From: Stenotrophomonas rhizophila
GTDB lineage: Bacteria > Pseudomonadota > Gammaproteobacteria > Xanthomonadales > Xanthomonadaceae
DNA length: 64,000 nucleotides
Direction of reading: 5' to 3'
NCBI RefSeq assembly: GCF_020857975.1
Contig: NZ_JACWUO010000015.1
Location: forward strand, 21,406 to 85,405
Shown piece after piece: positions 7,850-17,631 of this stretch (its first letter is position 1; every line of letters starts with the position of its first letter). The notes under the pieces were generated by a model. That model was not told where the DNA came from. It saw only the letters and a program-made list of their open reading frames with translations, and did not search any database. Both the position numbers and the translations under genes were made by a program.

Positions 7850-8617
7850 TCAGCCCAGCTGCACCCATGCCGGCGCATGGTCGCTGGGGCGCTCCCAGGT
7901 GCGTGGCTCGCGGTCGATACCCGAGGCAGTCGCGCGCGCCTTGAGCGCGTCGGACACCAGGATCAGGTCGATGCGCAGGCCCAGGTTGCGGCGGAAGCCG
8001 GCGGCGCGGTAATCCCACCAGCTGAACACCCCTTCCTCCTCGCTGTGCAGGCGGAACGCATCGTGCAGGCCCAGCTGCAGCAGTTTGTTGAGCGCGCCGC
8101 GCTCGGCGGTGGAGGTCAGGATGTGGTTTTCGTTCCACACCAGCGGGTCGTGCACGTCGCGCGCGTCCGGGGCGATGTTGAAATCGCCCATCACCACCAG
8201 TTCGGGGTACTGCTGCAGTTCGGCCGCCACCCAGGCCTGCACGGCCTCCAGCCAGCGCAGCTTGTAGGCGTACTTGTCGGTACCGACGTCCTGGCCGTTG
8301 ACCACGTACAGGTTGATGATGCGTACCCCGCCCACGGTGCCGGCGATCACGCGCTTCTGCTCGTCCTCGAACCCGGGAATGCCGATCTGCACGTCCTGCG
8401 CCGGTTCGCGCGACAGCAGCGCGACGCCGTTGTAGGTCTTCTGCCCGGCAAACACGCTGCGGTAGCCCAGCCCGGCCAGCACCGCATCGGGGAACTTGTG
8501 GTCCTCCATCTTGGTTTCCTGGATACCGACCACATCCGGCGCGAACGCGGTGAGCCACTGTTCCAGGTGCGGCAGGCGCACGTTGAGCGAATTGACGTTC
8601 CAGGAGGCGATTTTCAT
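7850..8617 (-). CDS. xthA: exodeoxyribonuclease III
   Basis: This repair nuclease cuts DNA at abasic sites and removes nucleotides 3' to 5'. The 255-residue protein begins MKIASWNVNS and has the exonuclease-endonuclease-phosphatase signatures: QETKMEDHKFP with the metal-binding Glu near residue 34, GDFNIAPDARDVHDP near residue 150, and the C-terminal SDHAP with the catalytic His. An ATG three codons upstream (8626) has a better-placed AGGTAGA-like ribosome site and is a possible true start. It is a single-gene unit ending at the terminator shared with the convergent membrane-protein gene. Confidence 0.93.
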   Translation of the reverse strand: MKIASWNVNSLNVRLPHLEQWLTAFAPDVVGIQETKMEDHKFPDAVLAGLGYRSVFAGQKTYNGVALLSREPAQDVQIGIPGFEDEQKRVIAGTVGGVRIINLYVVNGQDVGTDKYAYKLRWLEAVQAWVAAELQQYPELVVMGDFNIAPDARDVHDPLVWNENHILTSTAERGALNKLLQLGLHDAFRLHSEEEGVFSWWDYRAAGFRRNLGLRIDLILVSDALKARATASGIDREPRTWERPSDHAPAWVQLG

Positions 8618-8675
8618 GGGGATCATTCTACCTGCGGGGCACCGGCGCGGTGGGTACCCCGCGCGCTGCGGCCAT

Positions 8676-8700
8676 GTACCGACCAACGGTCGGTACCTAC
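8676..8700 (-). repeat. SMAG-type GTAG palindrome
   Basis: On the minus strand it reads GTAG then arms GTACCGACC/GGTCGGTAC. It lies upstream of xthA with a decayed partial copy at about 8710-8728. Confidence 0.85.
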
Positions 8701-8739
8701 CCGGCGCGGTAAACCAACGGTCGGTACATGGCCGGTGCG

Positions 8740-8764
8740 GTAGCCACCGACCGTTGGTCGGTGG
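8740..8764 (+). repeat. SMAG-type GTAG palindrome
   Basis: GTAG is followed by perfect arms CCACCGACC/GGTCGGTGG, identical to the element at 1566-1590. It lies just beyond the stop of the aldehyde dehydrogenase gene. Confidence 0.85.
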
Positions 8765-8785
8765 GCCGGGATCGGTGGGCCGGGA

Positions 8786-10201
8786 TCACCGCAACAGCAC
8801 CTTCAACATGCCGGCAATCTTCGAATACGGCGGCTTGAGCAGGTCGCTGGCCGCCCAGCGCGACTGCCACAGCACCGGCAGCCGCTTGCTCAGCCCGTCG
8901 AAGCCGGCACGGCCGTGGTAGGCGCCCATGCCGCTGGGGCCGACGCCACCGAACGGCAGGCCGTTGATGGCGAAGTGCAGCAAGGTGTCGTTGACGGTGA
9001 CGCCGCCGGCCACGATCCGGCCCAGCACGCGCTCGACCACCTCACGCTGCTGGCTGAACACATACAGCGCCAGCGGCCGGTCGCGCGCCTCCACCCCGGC
9101 CAGCGCGGCGTCCAGGTCCGGATAGGCGCAGACCGGCAGGATCGGGCCGAAGATCTCTTCCTGCATCAGGTCCAGGTCGGCCGGCGGGTCGAGCACGATG
9201 GTCGGCACCATCAGACGTTCGCGCGCGGCCCGTTCCGGATCGACCGTGGCCAGCTCGATCACCGGCACCCCGCGTGCGCGGGCCTGGTCCAGGTAGCCGC
9301 GCAGGCGCCGGTACTGGCCCTCGTGGATGATCCGGGTGTAATCGGCGGCATCGCTGAAATCGCCGTAACGCGCGCGTACCTGGGTCTGCAACTGCTGCAC
9401 CAGTTCGCGCTGGCGGGCGCCGTCGATCAGCACGTAATCCGGCGCGATGCAGGTCTGCCCGGCGTTGAACCATTTGCCGGTGGCCAGGCGCGCTGCCGCC
9501 CTGTCCAGCGGATAGTCGCTGCACACGATCGCCGGGGACTTGCCGCCCAGTTCCAGGGTCAGCGGGGTCAGGTGCGCGGCGGCGGCGGCCATGACCTTGC
9601 GCCCGACCGCGGTGGAGCCAGTGAATACCAGGTGGTCCAGCGGCGCGCTGGCCAGCGCGCTGGCCAGCGCTGCATCGCCCTGCACCACCGCTACCCGGGC
9701 GGGCGGGAACACCTCGGCCAGCAGCGCCTGCAGGAACGCGCTGGTGCGCGGGGTGTGTTCGGAGGGTTTGAGGATGACGTGGTTGCCCGCCGCGATCGCG
9801 GTGGCCAGGGGGATCAGCGCCAGGTTGACCGGGTAGTTCCACGGCGCGATCACCCCGACCACGCCCAGCGGTACCGGCCGGAGCTGCGCGCGCGCCGGCC
9901 AGAACCGCCAGCCGACGCCAACCCGGCGCGGCCGCGCCCAGCGCCGCAGGTGCGCGCGCAGGTGGTCGATCTCGCCAAGCACGGTCATCCCATCGGCGAT
10001 CAGGGATTCGCGGGTGGAGCGGTGGCCGAAATCGGCCGCGATCGCCTCGGCCATCTGCGGCAGGCGCGCCTTGAAGGCCATGCGCAGGCGCAGCAGATCA
10101 TCGTCGCGCTGCGCCAGCGACGGACGGTTGGCCTGCCAGGCGGCACGCAAGGCATGCAGGATCGCGGGAAGCGCGAGGGGATCGGTAGGGGCATCGCTCA
10201 T
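8786..10201 (-). CDS. aldehyde dehydrogenase, coniferyl-aldehyde dehydrogenase-like
   Basis: This NAD(P)-dependent enzyme of 471 residues oxidises aldehydes to acids. It has the ALDH motifs VIAPWNYPVNL, the glycine-rich FTGSTAVGR, the general-base LELGGKSP and the catalytic Cys in FNAGQTCIAPDYV. The N-terminal GHRSTRESLIADGM and the EIDHLRAHLRRW segment resemble coniferyl-aldehyde dehydrogenases (CalB type). There is no lignin-monomer pathway nearby, so a role on lipid-derived or other aromatic aldehydes is equally possible. It is a lone gene between repeats and the MFS transporter terminator. Confidence 0.85.
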   Translation of the reverse strand: MSDAPTDPLALPAILHALRAAWQANRPSLAQRDDDLLRLRMAFKARLPQMAEAIAADFGHRSTRESLIADGMTVLGEIDHLRAHLRRWARPRRVGVGWRFWPARAQLRPVPLGVVGVIAPWNYPVNLALIPLATAIAAGNHVILKPSEHTPRTSAFLQALLAEVFPPARVAVVQGDAALASALASAPLDHLVFTGSTAVGRKVMAAAAAHLTPLTLELGGKSPAIVCSDYPLDRAAARLATGKWFNAGQTCIAPDYVLIDGARQRELVQQLQTQVRARYGDFSDAADYTRIIHEGQYRRLRGYLDQARARGVPVIELATVDPERAARERLMVPTIVLDPPADLDLMQEEIFGPILPVCAYPDLDAALAGVEARDRPLALYVFSQQREVVERVLGRIVAGGVTVNDTLLHFAINGLPFGGVGPSGMGAYHGRAGFDGLSKRLPVLWQSRWAASDLLKPPYSKIAGMLKVLLR

Positions 10202-10264
10202 GGGCCGACTATAGCGGCAGCACCTGTGATGGCAGGATCGGGGCGCGTCTCCGAAAGTGCATGG

Positions 10265-10289
10265 GGAGCCGGCCAGCGGCCGGCACTAC
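10265..10289 (-). repeat. SMAG-type GTAG palindrome (GGCC-rich)
   Basis: On the minus strand GTAG is followed by TGCCGGCCGCTGGCCGGC, a hairpin with arms GCCGGCC/GGCCGGC. It resembles the element at 43420-43442. Confidence 0.8.
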
Positions 10290-10300
10290 CCGAAACGCGA

Positions 10301-10330
10301 AAAGGGCCGCGATTGGCATCGCGGCCCTTT
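10301..10330 (-). terminator. intrinsic terminator of the MHS transporter gene
   Basis: A perfect 13-bp stem AAAGGGCCGCGAT/ATCGCGGCCCTTT with a 4-base loop is followed on the minus strand by T residues. It lies 22 bases beyond the transporter stop. Confidence 0.85.
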
Positions 10331-10352
10331 GTTCGTGTGGTGCGAACCAACG

Positions 10353-12002
10353 TTACAGCGTGATATCCACCCCGCGCGTCTCGCGCAGGAACAACCCGCC
10401 GACCACGACCGTCATCAACGCGATGATGATCGGGTACCACAGGCCGTAGTACAGGTTGCCGGTGCCGGCCACCAGCGCGAAGGAAATCGCCGGCAGGAAG
10501 CCGCCGAACCAGCCGTTGCCGATGTGGTACGGCAGCGACATCGAGGTGTAGCGGATGCGGGTCGGGAACAGCTCGACCAGGTAGGCGGCGATCGGGCCGT
10601 AGACCATGGTCACGTACAGCACCAGCAGCCACAGCATGAAGATGGTGCCGGGGATGTTGATGCGCGCGTTGTCGGCCTTGGCCGGGTAGCCGGCCGCGGT
10701 GAGCGCGCCCTTCAGCTCGCCACCGAAGGCATCGGCCTTGGCCTTGAGTTCGTCCTTGGTCAGGCCGGCCGCCTCGAACGAACCGACCTTGCTGCTGCCC
10801 ACCTGGACCTGGGCCAGCGAACCGGCCGGTGCCGGCTGTACTTCATAGGGCACACCGGCCTTGGTCAGGGCCGCAGTGGCCACGTCGCAGGAGCTGGTGA
10901 ACTTGCGCATGCCGACCGGATCGAACTGGAACGAGCAGGTGCTCGGGTCGGCCACGACCAGGGCCGGCGAGTTGGTGCGCGCTTCTTCGATGGCCGGGTT
11001 GGCGAAGTGGGTCAGGCCCTTGAAGATCGGGATGTAGGTGACGGCGGCCAGCAGGCAGCCGGCCAGGATGATCTTCTTGCGGCCGATACGGTCCGACAGC
11101 CAGCCGAAGAAGATGAAGAACGGCACACCCAGCGCCAGCGCGGCGGCGATCAGCAGGTAGGAGGTAGTGGCGTCGACCTTGAGCATGCTGCTCAGGAAGA
11201 ACAGCGCGTAGAACTGACCGCCGTACCAGACCACCGCCTGGCCGGCGGCAGCACCCAGCAGCACCAGCAGCATCAGCTTGAGGTTGCCGCCCTTGAGGCT
11301 GTCACGGAACGGGGTCTTGGAGCCCTTGCCTTCGGCCTTCATCTGCTGGAACAACGGCGATTCGCTCAGCTGCAGGCGGATCCACACCGACACGCCCAGC
11401 AGCACGATCGAGACCAGGAACGGAATGCGCCAGCCCCAGGCTTCGAACGCCTCGTTGCCGAGGAAGTAGCGGCAGGCCAGGATGATCAGCAGCGACATGA
11501 ACAGGCCCAGCGTGGCGGTGCACTGGATGAAGCTGGTGTACAGGCCGCGCTTGTCGGCCGGTGCATGTTCGGCCACGTAGGTGGCCGCGCCACCGTACTC
11601 GCCGCCCATCGCCAGGCCCTGGGCCAGGCGCAGGATGATCAGGATCACCGGGGCGGCAAAGCCGATCGAGGCGTAGTTGGGCAGCACGCCGACCAGGAAG
11701 GTCGAGATGCCCATGATCAGGATGGTGACCAGGAAGGTGTACTTGCGGCCGATGCGGTCGCCGAGGCTGCCGAAGAAGGCCGCGCCGAACGGGCGCACGA
11801 AGAAGCCGGCCGCGAACGCCAGCAGCGCGAAGATCATGCCGGTGGTTTCGTTGACGCCGCTGAAGAACTGCTTGGCGATGATCGCCGCCAGCGAGCCGTA
11901 CAGGAAGAAGTCGTACCACTCGAAGACGGTGCCCAGGCTGGACGCGAAGATGACCTTCTTGTGTCCCTGGGTAAGTGTTGCGGGTGCAGGTGTTGTTGAC
12001 AT
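10353..12002 (-). CDS. MFS transporter, metabolite:H+ symporter (MHS) family, with large periplasmic insert
   Basis: This 549-residue inner-membrane protein is of the ShiA/ProP/KgtP type. The N-terminal VFEWYDFFLYG and the loop GSLGDRIGRKYT are MHS signatures, and a second DRIGRKK lies after TM8. Between about residues 345 and 450, after TM9, is an insert of roughly 100 residues with two cysteines (STCSF and SSCDV) predicted to face the periplasm; most MHS proteins lack it. The start at 12002 is used because GAGGGG lies nine bases upstream; another ATG is at 12011. It precedes a terminator and lies next to a DcaP-like porin and acs, suggesting uptake of a small carboxylate. Confidence 0.88.
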   Translation of the reverse strand: MSTTPAPATLTQGHKKVIFASSLGTVFEWYDFFLYGSLAAIIAKQFFSGVNETTGMIFALLAFAAGFFVRPFGAAFFGSLGDRIGRKYTFLVTILIMGISTFLVGVLPNYASIGFAAPVILIILRLAQGLAMGGEYGGAATYVAEHAPADKRGLYTSFIQCTATLGLFMSLLIILACRYFLGNEAFEAWGWRIPFLVSIVLLGVSVWIRLQLSESPLFQQMKAEGKGSKTPFRDSLKGGNLKLMLLVLLGAAAGQAVVWYGGQFYALFFLSSMLKVDATTSYLLIAAALALGVPFFIFFGWLSDRIGRKKIILAGCLLAAVTYIPIFKGLTHFANPAIEEARTNSPALVVADPSTCSFQFDPVGMRKFTSSCDVATAALTKAGVPYEVQPAPAGSLAQVQVGSSKVGSFEAAGLTKDELKAKADAFGGELKGALTAAGYPAKADNARINIPGTIFMLWLLVLYVTMVYGPIAAYLVELFPTRIRYTSMSLPYHIGNGWFGGFLPAISFALVAGTGNLYYGLWYPIIIALMTVVVGGLFLRETRGVDITL

Positions 12003-12018
12003 GGGAAGCATCCCCTCG

Positions 12019-12041
12019 GTAGTGCCGACCGTAGGTCGGCA
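12019..12041 (+). repeat. SMAG-type GTAG palindrome
   Basis: GTAG is followed by arms TGCCGACC/GGTCGGCA. It lies directly upstream of the MHS transporter gene. Confidence 0.8.
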
Positions 12042-12073
12042 ATCGCAGTGTTGGTCGGGTGGTTTCTAATTCT

Positions 12074-12098
12074 GTAGGTGCCGACCGTTGGTCGGCAC
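12074..12098 (+). repeat. SMAG-type GTAG palindrome
   Basis: GTAG is followed by arms GTGCCGACC/GGTCGGCAC. It sits seven bases beyond the stop of the porin gene. Confidence 0.85.
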
Positions 12099-12105
12099 AC
12101 ATTTT

Positions 12106-13533
12106 CTAGAAGCTGTATTTCGTGGTGAACTGCAGGCGGTTGATGTCGCCCTTGCGTCCATCCTCGATCTCACGCACGCCATACATGTACTCGGCACCGA
12201 TATCGACCTTGGGCATCGGGGTGTAGAACACGTTGCCGCGGATGCTCTGCACGCTCTTGGTGACCAGCGGGCCCAGGCTGCCGTCGTTGTCGTAGTCGCT
12301 GCGCGCATAGATCAGGTTGGTGCGCAGCTTGGGGGTGAAGGCGTGGCGCCAGCCGACGTAGCCGGCCAGTACCCCGGTCGGGTTGAGTTCGTCGCGGGCC
12401 ACGTCGTAGGCGGTGTCGGCGGTGATACCCAGGCCGACGTAGCGGGCGATGCCTTCGCCGCCGCTGAGCTGGTAATGCAGGGTATCGCTGCCGCCCATCA
12501 CCCACTTGCCGCCCAGGGTCAGGCCGCCGCCGATCTTGTCGACGTTGACGCCGGTGGTCTGGTTGTCGATCTTCAGCTGCCGCACCACGCCGCCGACGCC
12601 GAAGGTGCCCCAGTCGCCCTTCCAGCCATAGCGCAGGGTCAGGTCCGGCAGCGAACCGCGGTCGGAGTTGCTGGACGCATTGGTCCAGGCCCCGGTCACC
12701 AGGTTGCGGGCGCCGGTGAGCACGGTGGTCTCCGGGTTTTCCAGGGCCACGCTGAAACCGCCCTGGGTGTAGCGGATCTGTGCCTGGCGCACGAACAGCA
12801 CGCCGTCGGTGGGGCCGACGAAATCGGCCGCTTCCGGCAGCGAGGCGGCATCCATGAAGTTGGACCAGGTCTGGCCGGCCAGCCAGTTGTTCCAGTACAT
12901 GTAGGCGTGGCGCAGGGTCACCCCATAGGTGTTGGTGGCGGTCTGGTTGCCCAGCGAGTTGCCGAAGAAGTCCATCTCGAAGAACGCACCGGCCTTGTTG
13001 CCGGCATCGCTGACGTTGTCGATGCCCAGGTTGAAGCGCGAGAACTTGGCGTGGGCGTTGTAATCCACGTCCGAGCGCTCGCCGCTGCCGCCGGCGCCGG
13101 CCACCGGGGTCTGCCCCGGCAGGTACAGCGCACGGCCGGTAGCATCGTCGGCAAGCTGGCCGTCGCCGGTCTGGGTGGCCATGAAGTCGGCCTTGATGAA
13201 GCCGCCGATCTTGACCGTGGTGCCCGGCGCGGCGCCCGGGGTGATGGTGGTGACCTGGATCGGCTGCTTGCCGGCCGGCACCTGCGCGGCCAGCGGCTGC
13301 TGGGCCTGCACCGTCTTCACCGCGGTGACGTCGGTCTGCGCCTGGCTGATCTGGGTCTGTTGCTGCTGGCTGGTGGATACCAGCATCTGCACCTGGCGCT
13401 CCAGCTCGGCGATGCGTGCTTCCAGCGCCTTCTCTTTGGCGGTGTCGGCCCACGCCACGCCTGGCGCGATCAATGCAACGAACAGGGCGGCCGCCAATGG
13501 CCGGCGTGTCGTCTTAAGTAAACGGTGGCTCAT
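12106..13533 (-). CDS. DcaP-like trimeric outer-membrane porin
   Basis: The product is an outer-membrane channel of 475 residues that probably admits small carboxylates or related anions. A signal peptide (about residues 1-30, ending VAWA-DTA) is followed by a coiled coil (EKALEARIAELERQVQ, then a Gln-rich stretch). The beta-barrel begins with VKIGGFIKADFM and ends in KYSF, with the terminal Phe of outer-membrane proteins. The coiled coil plus the GFIKAD entry strand is typical of DcaP proteins. It is transcribed away from acs and in the same direction as the MHS transporter, so inner- and outer-membrane uptake parts lie together. The substrate is inferred from context only. Confidence 0.88.
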   Translation of the reverse strand: MSHRLLKTTRRPLAAALFVALIAPGVAWADTAKEKALEARIAELERQVQMLVSTSQQQQTQISQAQTDVTAVKTVQAQQPLAAQVPAGKQPIQVTTITPGAAPGTTVKIGGFIKADFMATQTGDGQLADDATGRALYLPGQTPVAGAGGSGERSDVDYNAHAKFSRFNLGIDNVSDAGNKAGAFFEMDFFGNSLGNQTATNTYGVTLRHAYMYWNNWLAGQTWSNFMDAASLPEAADFVGPTDGVLFVRQAQIRYTQGGFSVALENPETTVLTGARNLVTGAWTNASSNSDRGSLPDLTLRYGWKGDWGTFGVGGVVRQLKIDNQTTGVNVDKIGGGLTLGGKWVMGGSDTLHYQLSGGEGIARYVGLGITADTAYDVARDELNPTGVLAGYVGWRHAFTPKLRTNLIYARSDYDNDGSLGPLVTKSVQSIRGNVFYTPMPKVDIGAEYMYGVREIEDGRKGDINRLQFTTKYSF

Positions 13534-13906
13534 GTTGCCCTCTCTCCCGGGTGGCAATGCGAACGCCGCGCTGGGCACGGTCGAGCCGACAGTGCGGCCG
13601 ATTGACGCATCCCGCTATTGGCCATTGGTCGTACGACCCGGGCGCCGCAGGCAGCTGGGTAGGACCGACCCATGGTCGGGCTGCCCCGGCTCGTGCCCAT
13701 GGCCCGGATGCCCTGAGTCGCGCCCCATAGGTCGGGATGCCTCGGGGTCGGGATGCCCCGGTCCGTGACCAACCGCCCTCCCGGCTACGACCATGGTCTA
13801 TGCCCCCAGGCAACGCGAAGGCGGGCGGATGCGGCAAACTGAGGGGGATGGATCGCGGGTTATGCTGCGATCGCACAACCCAAGTCCTAGTGCAAGTGAG
13901 GGTGCC
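13534..13906. promoter_or_regulatory. divergent control region between porin and acs
   Basis: This 373-bp gap holds no convincing gene. It contains the divergent starts of the DcaP-like porin and acs, one GTAG palindrome and several GTCGGGATGCC-like short repeats around 13730-13760. If the CrbR-like regulator acts on acs as in other gammaproteobacteria, its site should lie here. I could not identify a binding sequence by eye. Confidence 0.5.
13659..13680 (+). repeat. SMAG-type GTAG palindrome
   Basis: GTAG is followed by a hairpin with arms CCGACC/GGTCGG around CAT. Confidence 0.7.
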
Positions 13907-15850
<1,944 letters not shown>

Positions 15851-15975
15851 CCCTTCACCGTGGCGGCCCAGGATGGGGCCCGTGGTGATCCGCGTGGAGG
15901 GACGCGGGTCACCATTGGAACGCAATCCTGCACACGGTCACGGTGCCTGCCGGCTCCATCTGGTTAGCTATCCCC

Positions 15976-16641
15976 ATGACAACCCTCCTGATTGCCGATG
16001 ACCACCCGCTGTTCCGCGAAGCCCTTCGCGGCGCGGTGCAACGGGTCATTCCCGGTGTGCAGCTGTATGAAGCCGACAGCGTGGAAGCGCTGTACCAGCT
16101 GGCCGACCAGCACACCGACGCCGACCTGGTGCTGATGGACCTCAACATGCCCGGCGCGCAGGGCTTCAACGCACTGGTGCACATGCGTGCGCTGCACCCG
16201 CAGCTGCCGGTGGTGGTGGTCTCCGCGCGCGAAGAGCCGACCGTGATGCGTCGCGCGCTGGACCATGGCGCGTTCGGCTTCATCCCCAAATCCGCCGATT
16301 CGGACACCATCGGCCATGCGCTGGGCACCATTCTGGATGGCGAGACCTGGGCGCCGCCGGAGGCGCACACCGTGCCGCCGACCGGGCGCGAGGAACGCGA
16401 GATCGGCCAGCGCCTGCGCGAACTGACCCCGCAGCAGTTCCGCGTGCTGCAGATGCTCGGCGTCGGCCGCCTCAACAAGCAGATCGCCTACGACCTCAAC
16501 GTCTCCGAAGCGACCATCAAGGCCCATGTCACCGCGATCCTGCGCAAGCTCGGCGTCACCAACCGTACCCAGGCGGTGCTGATGGCCGGCAAGCTGGCCA
16601 TCGACGACGAGCAGATCGTGTTGCCGCCCGAAGAGGAGTAG
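15976..16641 (+). CDS. crbR: LuxR-type response regulator, CrbR/ErdR-like
   Basis: This is a two-domain response regulator of 221 residues. The receiver has the acidic pair DD at 8-9, phospho-acceptor Asp55 in LMDLNMPG and Lys105 in FIPKS. The C-terminal LuxR helix-turn-helix reads LNKQIAYDLNVSEATIKAHV. Its position directly after acs and close to the CrbS-like hybrid kinase supports a CrbR role, activating acetate use when the kinase signals. The gene symbol rests on this context. The TAG stop is formed by a SMAG palindrome's GTAG. Confidence 0.85.
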   Translation: MTTLLIADDHPLFREALRGAVQRVIPGVQLYEADSVEALYQLADQHTDADLVLMDLNMPGAQGFNALVHMRALHPQLPVVVVSAREEPTVMRRALDHGAFGFIPKSADSDTIGHALGTILDGETWAPPEAHTVPPTGREEREIGQRLRELTPQQFRVLQMLGVGRLNKQIAYDLNVSEATIKAHVTAILRKLGVTNRTQAVLMAGKLAIDDEQIVLPPEEE

Positions 16642-16661
16642 ATCCACGCCATGCGTGGATG
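16638..16661 (+). repeat. SMAG-type palindrome supplying the crbR stop codon
   Basis: GTAG at 16638-16641 is followed by arms ATCCACGC/GCGTGGAT. The TAG of this GTAG is the stop codon of the response regulator gene, so insertion of the element may have set the protein's C-terminus. The gap 16642-17028 also contains a degenerate repeat end and the mntP riboswitch. Confidence 0.85.
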
Positions 16662-16722
16662 GCGCGATGCCGGAATGCCGGCGGCATTGTTCAAAGGTCA
16701 TGCCCTGCCGAACGTTGCGGCG

Positions 16723-16756
16723 CCATCGGCAGTCGGCTGGGGCGCGACCCTACCGG
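16723..16756 (-). repeat. solitary end of the 165-bp repeat family
   Basis: The stretch ending CGACCCTACCGG resembles the right-hand end of the four 165-bp units near 63 kb; 22 of 27 bases match by eye, and the ATCGGCAGTCG part matches too. The rest of the unit is absent, so it is a lone end or a remnant. Confidence 0.55.
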
Positions 16757-16849
16757 CACTGCCTTATAGCCAGAGCTATGAATTCCAGAGTTACCTGCGC
16801 AATTCGCCGTAGCCGCTGCAATCCGCGCACCCGGTGCTAAGCTTCGCGT

Positions 16850-16955
16850 CCCCTTGGGGAGTAGCCGGATTCCTGCTGAAGGAATCGCCCGCATCAACAT
16901 GCTCGGCCAGTGCGCCGTGGTGCGGGCAACCATCTTGGTTGGCGAGACCAGCGGT
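16850..16955 (+). promoter_or_regulatory. yybP-ykoY manganese riboswitch upstream of mntP
   Basis: The leader carries the conserved elements of this Mn2+-sensing RNA in order: CTTGGGGAGTAGCC at 16853-16866, a hairpin GGATTCC/GGAATC, the internal CATCAACATGCTCG at 16891-16904, and GGTTGGCGAGACC at about 16937-16949. It ends about 75 bases before the mntP start. In other bacteria Mn2+ binding by this RNA turns on mntP. Downstream GC-rich segments with CCGCGG could form the alternative expression-platform fold. Confidence 0.85.
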
Positions 16956-17028
16956 CCGCGTGCGCAACGACAGGTTGGGCGCGTCCGCGGTCCGTTGCCC
17001 GCCATCGCCCGACCTGCCGCGTACCCCG

Positions 17029-17607
17029 ATGTCTCCTGTTTCGATCCTGCTGATCGGCTTTGCCATGTCCACCGATGCCTTCGCCGCGGCGATCGGCAAG
17101 GGCGCGGCCATGCGCAAGCCCCGCTTCTCCGATGCGCTGCGCGCCGGCCTTATTTTCGGCGTCATCGAAGGCATCACGCCGGTGATCGGCTGGCTGCTCG
17201 GCCGCGCCGCCCTGCAGTACGTGGAGGCCTTCGATCACTGGATCGCCTTCGGCCTGCTCGGTGCGCTGGGCGTGCACATGATCATCAACGGCCTCCGCTC
17301 CGAGCACGAAGCCGACGAGGAAGACAGCAGCAGGCACCACGGTTTCTGGCGGCTGGCGGTGACCGGCCTGGCCACCAGCATCGATGCGATGGCGGTGGGT
17401 ATCGGCCTGGCCTTCCTCGATGTGAACATCGGCGTGGTGGCCCTGGTGATCGGCCTGTGCACGCTGACCATGGTCACCTGCGGGATCATGCTCGGCCGGG
17501 TACTGGGCAACATGGCCGGCAGGCGCGCGGAGATCGTCGGCGGCGTGATCCTGATCATCATCGGCGCCACCATCCTGTACGAACACCTCAACGGCGCGAT
17601 GGGCTGA
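17029..17607 (+). CDS. mntP: manganese efflux pump MntP
   Basis: MntP exports Mn2+ across the inner membrane. The 192-residue protein has six hydrophobic helices in two related halves. Each half carries the family's acidic transport motif: [12 protein letters not shown] near residue 14 and [14 protein letters not shown] near residue 120. A short acidic, histidine-containing cytoplasmic loop ([13 protein letters not shown]) joins the halves. The start at 17029 agrees with the E. coli N-terminus. It is preceded by a manganese riboswitch and faces the CrbS-like gene, whose end is 24 bp away. It is inserted in the acetate-sensing block without an obvious functional link. Confidence 0.96.
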   Translation: MSPVSILLIGFAMSTDAFAAAIGKGAAMRKPRFSDALRAGLIFGVIEGITPVIGWLLGRAALQYVEAFDHWIAFGLLGALGVHMIINGLRSEHEADEEDSSRHHGFWRLAVTGLATSIDAMAVGIGLAFLDVNIGVVALVIGLCTLTMVTCGIMLGRVLGNMAGRRAEIVGGVILIIIGATILYEHLNGAMG

Positions 17608-17631
17608 CCGCGCGCCGCCATGCCGGCGCGG

